From positions 1 through 62,904 of the forward strand of contig CACBIM010000003.1 in NCBI GenBank assembly GCA_902539295.1: a stretch of DNA of 62,904 bases, given 5' to 3'. Source of the DNA: an uncultured SAR116 cluster alpha proteobacterium. GTDB taxonomy: Bacteria > Pseudomonadota > Alphaproteobacteria > Puniceispirillales > GCA-002684695. The position numbers were made by a program, and so were the translations under genes. Below, piece after piece: positions 58,111 to 62,904 of the stretch (its first letter is position 1; every line of letters starts with the position of its first letter). Below the pieces are notes generated by a model that was not told the origin of the DNA, did no database searches, and was given only the letters and a program-made list of their open reading frames with translations.

Positions 58111-58467
58111 ATGTCAGTCTATAAAAAATTACAAAAAACAATCAATGAATGTGATTTGGAAGGTTATCTTGAATTATTACACTCAGATTTTATATTTGTC
58201 AGGCATCAATTTGGTATAGAAGTTTCAAAAAAAGACTGGATACCTACAGTCTCAAATATGTTTAAATCTATGGCTGAGGGACGATTAGTTTTTGAAAAGG
58301 CAAGATGCATTTTTGAAAACGATGAAATTTTAGTTTTACATCAGTTGGGAATATTTCCAGATAATACTAGAGAAGCAATTTTAGAGGTTCATACGATAGA
58401 CAGTGGTAAAATTATTAGAACTGAAACAGGTGCTACTCGAATTGATAGAAAAAAGAAATCAGGATAA
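58111..58467 (+). CDS. SnoaL-like (NTF2 fold) protein
   Basis: A 118-residue soluble protein with the outline of a SnoaL-like domain: an N-terminal helix with YKKLQKTINECDLEGYLELL, then HSDFIFVRHQFG, and late strands EILVLHQLGIF and EAILEVHTIDSGKIIRTET. It has no catalytic residues I can name. An AGGAG precedes the ATG by six bases. It is probably cotranscribed with the FAD oxidase gene 26 bases downstream. Confidence 0.75.
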   Translation: MSVYKKLQKTINECDLEGYLELLHSDFIFVRHQFGIEVSKKDWIPTVSNMFKSMAEGRLVFEKARCIFENDEILVLHQLGIFPDNTREAILEVHTIDSGKIIRTETGATRIDRKKKSG

Positions 58468-58493
58468 ACAAATTTATAAATTTCGGTTTCATT

Positions 58494-59786
58494 ATGAAAG
58501 AAAGTGCGTACTGGTGGGATATTGATGAAAAACTTTTTCCAATAGGAGAACGACCTCCCCCTAAAAAATCTGATTTTGTTGTAGTGGGAGGTGGTTACAC
58601 AGGCCTTTCAGCAGGACTTACTTTAGCCAGACAAGGGAAATCTGTTGTTGTAATAGACAGTGGCAAGCCAGGATTTGGAGCTTCTACTCGAAATGGAGGT
58701 ATATGCAGTGGTCAAATACGCCTTTCTCATAGCGCTTTAACTAAAATATACGGTGTATCGTTTGCTGATGAAGCATATGCTGAAGGCATTGAAGCTCGAC
58801 TTGATCTTACAAAGTTTTGCAATGAAGAAAATATTGACTGTCAGTTTCAGATGACAGGAAGATTTACTGGAGCAATGAGTAAAGGTGACTACGACTTACA
58901 ACTTAAAGAAACAGACCGCCTCAATAATATAGATGGTCACAAGGCTTTCATGGTATCTAAACATAACCAAGGAAAAGAAATTGCTACTGACTTGTTTTAC
59001 GGAGGCATGGTAAGAGATGAAATAGGTGGCTTTCATCCTGGCAAATTTTTTGCTGGACTTCTAAAACGTGCTGAAGAGGCTGGCGTAATTGTAATTTCAG
59101 ACCTTCCAGTATTGGAGATAAAAAATGAAAAAGAGGGTAAAAAAATTGTAATTACTGCTAAAGGTCAGATTTCAGCTGGAAAAGTTATTATTGCTACAAA
59201 CGCTTACACAGGAACTGAATATAAAGTTGGGAAATTTTTGAGAAAAAGACTGGTCCCAGCAAAAAGTGCAATAATTGTTACTGAAAACCTTGGTGTTGAT
59301 TACGTAAAAAAACTAATGCCAAAACTTAGAATGTATGGTGATACTTCAAATTTATATAGTTATTTTCGGCCCACTCCCGACCGTAAACGTATTCTTTTAG
59401 GATCACGAGGATTTGATAAAATTGAGGTTACTAATCGCACAGTGAATTATCTAAAGCGAAAACTATGTTTAATATTTCCAGAACTTTTTAATGTTAAAAT
59501 TGATTATTGCTGGCAAGGAAACGTTGGTTTCACAAGACCACAACTACCTGTAATTTTTGAGCATGATGAAATTTTTTATGCTGCTGGCTATGCAGGCTCA
59601 GGGACAGTATGGGCTCGCTGGCTTGGTAAAAAAGCTGCAGAAATTGCTATGGGAACAAGTAACAGAAAAAGTATATTTTATGCTTCTCCACCTCAAAGTA
59701 TTCCATTTTATGATGGGAACCCATGGTTTTTACCGATATATCAATATTACTTTGCATTTAAAGACTGGATAAAAATAAATCGTTAA
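58494..59786 (+). CDS. FAD-dependent amine oxidase (PuuB/DAO family)
   Basis: A 430-residue flavoprotein of the D-amino-acid oxidase superfamily. The N-terminal ADP-binding fold is FVVVGGGYTGLSAGLTLARQ. ASTRNGGICSGQIR and the C-terminal GYAGSGTVWARWLGKKAAEI match gamma-glutamylputrescine oxidase-like proteins, which also begin with a short ESAYWWD-like prefix. Substrates in the family are amines or amino acids. No polyamine gene is adjacent, so the specific reaction is unknown. Confidence 0.88.
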   Translation: MKESAYWWDIDEKLFPIGERPPPKKSDFVVVGGGYTGLSAGLTLARQGKSVVVIDSGKPGFGASTRNGGICSGQIRLSHSALTKIYGVSFADEAYAEGIEARLDLTKFCNEENIDCQFQMTGRFTGAMSKGDYDLQLKETDRLNNIDGHKAFMVSKHNQGKEIATDLFYGGMVRDEIGGFHPGKFFAGLLKRAEEAGVIVISDLPVLEIKNEKEGKKIVITAKGQISAGKVIIATNAYTGTEYKVGKFLRKRLVPAKSAIIVTENLGVDYVKKLMPKLRMYGDTSNLYSYFRPTPDRKRILLGSRGFDKIEVTNRTVNYLKRKLCLIFPELFNVKIDYCWQGNVGFTRPQLPVIFEHDEIFYAAGYAGSGTVWARWLGKKAAEIAMGTSNRKSIFYASPPQSIPFYDGNPWFLPIYQYYFAFKDWIKINR

Positions 59787-59898
59787 AATTTTTTTACTTT
59801 TTTTGTATATAATTTTATTAAATAGCAAAAATAAGTGTATGTTATCACATATTAAGATCTTTAATTATTTTAATAATAGGAAAATCAAAGGATTAAAA

Positions 59899-60321
59899 AT
59901 GTTCAAATATCTTTTTTTAATTATTTCATTTATTTCAATATCTTTTTCTAGTTCCGCTGAGACTATCGAAATAGAGATGGTTAATAAACTTGGAAAAGAA
60001 AAAATGGTTTATTCTATCAAAGTTGCAAAGATAGACATTGGAGATACAATTATTTGGAAATCAGTGGATAAAGGGCACAATGTTGAATTTGTTGAAATGC
60101 CAAAAGGCGTCAAAAAATTTAAATCAAAAATAAGTAAAGACGCAGAGTATAAATTTGAAATTCCAGGTATCTACTTATATATTTGCACACCACATAAAGC
60201 TATGGGAATGATAGGTTTGGTTGTGGTTGGAGATGACCTAAGCAATTTAGATAAAATCAAAAAAGCAAAAATGCGAGGCAAATCAAAAAAGATATTTAAA
60301 GAGTTGTTAAAAGAACTTTGA
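59899..60321 (+). CDS. pseudoazurin (type 1 copper protein)
   Basis: A periplasmic blue-copper electron carrier. The ATG at 59899, with AAAGGA upstream, gives 140 residues with a signal peptide (SFISISFSSSA-ETIE). The open frame begins 32 codons earlier. The copper ligands are all visible: His60 in KGHNVEF, Cys96 and His99 in YICTPHKAMGM, and Met104. The C-terminus has a basic extension. Pseudoazurin accepts electrons from SoxCD in Paracoccus, and the sox genes start directly downstream. Confidence 0.92.
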   Translation: MFKYLFLIISFISISFSSSAETIEIEMVNKLGKEKMVYSIKVAKIDIGDTIIWKSVDKGHNVEFVEMPKGVKKFKSKISKDAEYKFEIPGIYLYICTPHKAMGMIGLVVVGDDLSNLDKIKKAKMRGKSKKIFKELLKEL

Positions 60322-60725
60322 TTTTTTTCAAAAAGACAAAAAAAAGTTTTTCTTATGATATTAAAAAAGTTGAATTACTTTTTTTCCCATTATTATTATT
60401 TTTTTTATTTTTATCGAAATCAACTTTTGCTGAAAATAAGCTTTTAATGATAACTGCAGATTATTGTATTTACTGCCAAATTTGGGAGAAAGAAATTGGT
60501 AAAATTTATCCTAAGACTGATATTTCTAAAAGTTTCCCTCTAGAAAAGATTGAACTTGATGAATACCTATTTGATAATGATATAAATGATACCAATAATT
60601 ATGAAACAAAAATTACACCAACTTTTGTTTTTTATAGAGGGAATAATGAAATTGGTAGAATTACAGGATACTCAAGTGCTGAAATGTTTTGGTGGCAAGT
60701 AGATGAAATTCTTAAACGTGATTAA
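60318..60725 (+). CDS. exported thioredoxin-like protein (SoxS/SoxW type)
   Basis: A thioredoxin-fold protein, with an N-terminal membrane/signal segment (ELLFFPLLLFFLFLSKSTFA). The redox motif is ADYCIYCQIWEKE (CxxC), and TKITPTFVFYRGNNEIGRI has the cis-Pro. It resembles SoxS, which keeps the SoxY carrier cysteine reduced. Its TTG start at 60318 overlaps the pseudoazurin stop by four bases. SoxS and SoxW cannot be distinguished with certainty. Confidence 0.8.
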   Translation: MIFFKKTKKSFSYDIKKVELLFFPLLLFFLFLSKSTFAENKLLMITADYCIYCQIWEKEIGKIYPKTDISKSFPLEKIELDEYLFDNDINDTNNYETKITPTFVFYRGNNEIGRITGYSSAEMFWWQVDEILKRD

Positions 60726-60729
60726 GCAT

Positions 60730-60758
60730 TTGATTGATCTAAATAAATTTATTATAAA
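60730..60758 (+). promoter_or_regulatory. predicted promoter upstream of soxY
   Basis: TTGATT (60730-60735), a 17-base spacer and TATAAA (60753-60758) lie in the 78-base gap before soxY. The -35 matches the consensus at four of six positions. In AT-rich DNA this could be chance. A GAGG Shine-Dalgarno precedes the soxY ATG. If real, soxYZC have their own promoter in addition to the one serving pseudoazurin. Confidence 0.3.
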
Positions 60759-60803
60759 TTAACTATTAAACATTTCCGTTGTTTATTATCTATGAGGATA
60801 TAA

Positions 60804-61268
60804 ATGAAGTTAAAAAAATTAAGAAAGATATCAAGAAGAAATGCATTGCAGCTTATTGCTGCTTTTACTGGGACAGCAATGCTCCCTTCAATGTCATTTT
60901 CTCAACCTAACAAAGCCTTAGACAGAATAAATGAAATTACCAAAGGGTTGGGAGCAACTGAAAGTGATATTTATTTAGACCTCCCAGAAATTGCAGAAAA
61001 TGGCAATCAGGTAAAAGTTAGTTTTGAAATGGATAGCCCTATGACTGAAAGTGATCATGTAAAAACTGTTTACATTCTAGCAGACGGCAACCCATCACCA
61101 AATGTTGCGAAATTCTATTTCACTCCAGAAATGGGTTCATGCTCTGCGACAACTAGAATGCGACTATCAAAAACACAAAATGTCTATTTATTAGCTGAAA
61201 ATAATAATGGTCAATTTCTAATGACTAATGCAAAAGTTAAAGTAACAATTGGCGGTTGCGGCGGATAA
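60804..61268 (+). CDS. soxY: sulfur carrier subunit SoxY
   Basis: SoxY carries thiosulfate-derived sulfur on a C-terminal cysteine during periplasmic oxidation. The diagnostic terminus GGCGG is present (Cys152 of 154 residues). The N-terminus is a twin-arginine signal (RKISRRNALQLIAAFTG), so it is exported folded together with SoxZ. The middle shows TVYILADGNPSPNVAKFYFTP. soxZ follows after 14 bases. Confidence 0.96.
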   Translation: MKLKKLRKISRRNALQLIAAFTGTAMLPSMSFSQPNKALDRINEITKGLGATESDIYLDLPEIAENGNQVKVSFEMDSPMTESDHVKTVYILADGNPSPNVAKFYFTPEMGSCSATTRMRLSKTQNVYLLAENNNGQFLMTNAKVKVTIGGCGG

Positions 61269-61282
61269 TATAAGGAGTAGTT

Positions 61283-61609
61283 ATGTCTTCAATAAAGCCT
61301 AGAGTAAAAGTACCTAAAGAAGTATCGATTGATGAGATTGTTGAGATTAAAACATTAATAAGACACCCAATGCACAGTGGGCGAATGAAAGATGCTGACG
61401 GTCAAACAATACCAAGACAGATAATTAATTTTTTTAGTGCAAAATTTAATGGAAAAGATGTTTTCAAAATGGATCTTGAACCATCAATATCTACTAACCC
61501 ATATATTGTTTTTCAATATAAGGCTAAAGAGAGTGGAACATTTGATTTTGAATGGATTGACGATAGCGGAGAAAAATATTCAATCTCCAAAAAAATGGCT
61601 GTTTCTTAA
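61283..61609 (+). CDS. soxZ: sulfur carrier complex partner SoxZ
   Basis: SoxZ is the small beta-sandwich partner that dimerises with SoxY. In 108 residues are VKVPKEVSIDEIVEIKTLIR, HPMHSGRMKDADGQTIPR, a typical central segment, and IVFQYKAKESGTFDFEWID. It has no signal peptide and is exported with SoxY. An AGGAG at 61273-61277 precedes the ATG. Confidence 0.96.
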   Translation: MSSIKPRVKVPKEVSIDEIVEIKTLIRHPMHSGRMKDADGQTIPRQIINFFSAKFNGKDVFKMDLEPSISTNPYIVFQYKAKESGTFDFEWIDDSGEKYSISKKMAVS

Positions 61610-61611
61610 AA

Positions 61612-62901
61612 ATGAAAAAAAATAAAAAAAATGATGTTTCTAAATTTAAAAAACTCAACCGTAGGGAGTTATTAATTGGAGCTTCAAGTGTTGGTGCTGT
61701 ATCTTTAGCCCCAAAAAGCCTTTTATCACAAGAGGTAAATCCTGAAAACTTACCCCCCAACCTTCCTGAATGGACACAATATCTTGGTGATGGCGTAGAT
61801 GTAAATCCTTATGGAATGCCCTCAGAGTTTGAGGGACATGTTATAAGAAGGAATGTAGAATGGTTAACCGCAAGTGCTGAGTCATCAGTAAACTTTACCC
61901 CATTGCAAGATTTAGAGGGAATTGTTACTCCTAACGGTCTTTGTTTTGAAAGACATCATGGAGGCGTTTCAGTTATTAATCCGCAAGATTTTAGGTTAAT
62001 GATTAATGGTTTAGTTGATCGAGAAATGATATTTACTCTTGATGACTTGAAACGCTTTCCTCAAACAAATAAATTTTATTTTCTAGAGTGTGCCGCAAAT
62101 GGAGGCATGGAATGGAGAGGCGCTCAATTAAATGGCTGTCAGTACACCTTTGGAATGGTTCATAATGTCCAATATACTGGGGTTAAATTATCAGATATTC
62201 TTCTTGAAACCGGAATAAAAGATAAAGCAAAATGGGTTCTCGCTGAAGGAAGTGACTCATCAGGAATGACACGTTCTATTCCAATAGAAAAAATTTTAGA
62301 TGATTGCATTATCGCGTGGGCAATGAATGGTGAAGCCCTTAGGCCTGAGCAAGGATATCCGGCACGCCTTGTAGTTCCTGGTTGGGAAGGGAATATGTGG
62401 GTTAAATGGATCAGGAGACTTGAGCTTGGAGATAAACCATACATGACTAGGGAAGAAACCTCTAAATATACAGATTTACTCACAAGTGGAAAAGCAAGAA
62501 TGTTTACTTGGGTTATGGATGCAAAGTCAGTTATAACTTCTCCTAGTCCGGAAAAACCAATTCTCTCAAAAGGGTTACACCAATTAAGAGGGCTTGCTTG
62601 GTCAGGACGAGGCAAAATCAAACGAGTTGATGTTTCTATTGATGGTGGAAAGAATTGGAAAACTGCTCAGCTTCATTCACCAGTATTAAGTAAATCATTA
62701 ACTCGATTTACTTTACCATTTGAATGGAATGGTGAAGAATTAAAGTTACAATCTAGAGCAATTGATGAAACTAATTACGTTCAACCAACCATTGATGAAC
62801 TTCAAAAAATTAGAGGTGTAAATTCAATTTACCATAATAATTCGATAGCAACTTGGCTTGTTTCTAAAAATGGAAAGGTTGATAATGTTAGGCTTGGCTA
62901 A
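61612..62901 (+). CDS. soxC: sulfane dehydrogenase molybdopterin subunit SoxC
   Basis: SoxC oxidises the sulfane sulfur held on SoxY, working with the cytochrome SoxD. The molybdenum ligand is Cys160 in FLECAANGGMEWRG. QGYPARLVVPGWEGNMWVKW and WAMNGEALRP are further family signatures. A twin-arginine signal is LNRRELLIGASSVGAV. The 429-residue protein ends with a complete TAA two to three bases before the window end. soxD is expected next but is outside the window. Confidence 0.95.
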   Translation: MKKNKKNDVSKFKKLNRRELLIGASSVGAVSLAPKSLLSQEVNPENLPPNLPEWTQYLGDGVDVNPYGMPSEFEGHVIRRNVEWLTASAESSVNFTPLQDLEGIVTPNGLCFERHHGGVSVINPQDFRLMINGLVDREMIFTLDDLKRFPQTNKFYFLECAANGGMEWRGAQLNGCQYTFGMVHNVQYTGVKLSDILLETGIKDKAKWVLAEGSDSSGMTRSIPIEKILDDCIIAWAMNGEALRPEQGYPARLVVPGWEGNMWVKWIRRLELGDKPYMTREETSKYTDLLTSGKARMFTWVMDAKSVITSPSPEKPILSKGLHQLRGLAWSGRGKIKRVDVSIDGGKNWKTAQLHSPVLSKSLTRFTLPFEWNGEELKLQSRAIDETNYVQPTIDELQKIRGVNSIYHNNSIATWLVSKNGKVDNVRLG

Positions 62902-62904
62902 ATA

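Overview
The window is AT-rich DNA from an alphaproteobacterium, most likely a free-living marine one. The evidence is an unbroken secE-to-rplQ ribosomal/RNA polymerase superoperon with adk between secY and rpsM, an ATP12-type F1-ATPase chaperone gene, a short-form adenylate kinase, a tripartite TRAP uptake system and sox thiosulfate-oxidation genes. The genus cannot be fixed from sequence inspection alone.

Layout. (1) 1-2180 is the end of an integrative element at the 3' end of a tRNA-Leu(GAG). It holds a tyrosine recombinase, two small ORFs, and a perfect 96-bp inverted repeat (161-256 and 2008-2103) that carries the tRNA 3' end plus the first codons of the integrase. (2) 2250-7834 carries lipB (+) converging on a leftward block: a HEPN-like protein, ATP12, a HAD phosphatase, an RluC-type pseudouridine synthase, a DUF429 protein and rarA. 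(3) 7886-37375 is the leftward 39-gene cluster secE-nusG-rplKAJL-rpoBC-rpsLG-fusA-tuf-S10/spc/alpha-rplQ. Near-consensus promoters precede secE and rpsL, an L10 leader precedes rplJ, and a hairpin lies between rplL and rpoB. (4) 37527-43670 is a small-molecule uptake and catabolism region: GhrA-like reductase, gamma-glutamyltransferase-like protein, RraA-like protein and dctPQM TRAP transporter. (5) 43764-49205 is mixed housekeeping: NAD(P)HX repair, flavin reductase, DjlA-like J protein, small membrane proteins, DUF4174 protein and pyruvate kinase.

(6) 49207-55527 is the most unusual region. A DUF1501/DUF1800 pair has a 922-residue DUF1800 protein with a large insertion. Next to it is a 655-residue exported protein (shared module, peptidoglycan-binding-like segment, glycosidase-like C-terminus). 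The two proteins share a roughly 110-residue module that I do not recognise. The 655-residue gene sits exactly between an intact tRNA-Trp and a decayed copy of that tRNA's 3' half, as expected for a tRNA-targeted insertion. (7) 55654-59786 is accessory: alpha/beta hydrolase, EamA transporter, two overlapping paralogous CxxC mini-proteins, a SnoaL-like protein and a FAD-dependent amine oxidase. (8) 59899-62901 is a sox locus: pseudoazurin, SoxS/W-like thioredoxin, soxY, soxZ, soxC. It lets SoxCD electrons pass to a copper protein encoded beside it. soxX, soxA and soxB are not in this stretch.
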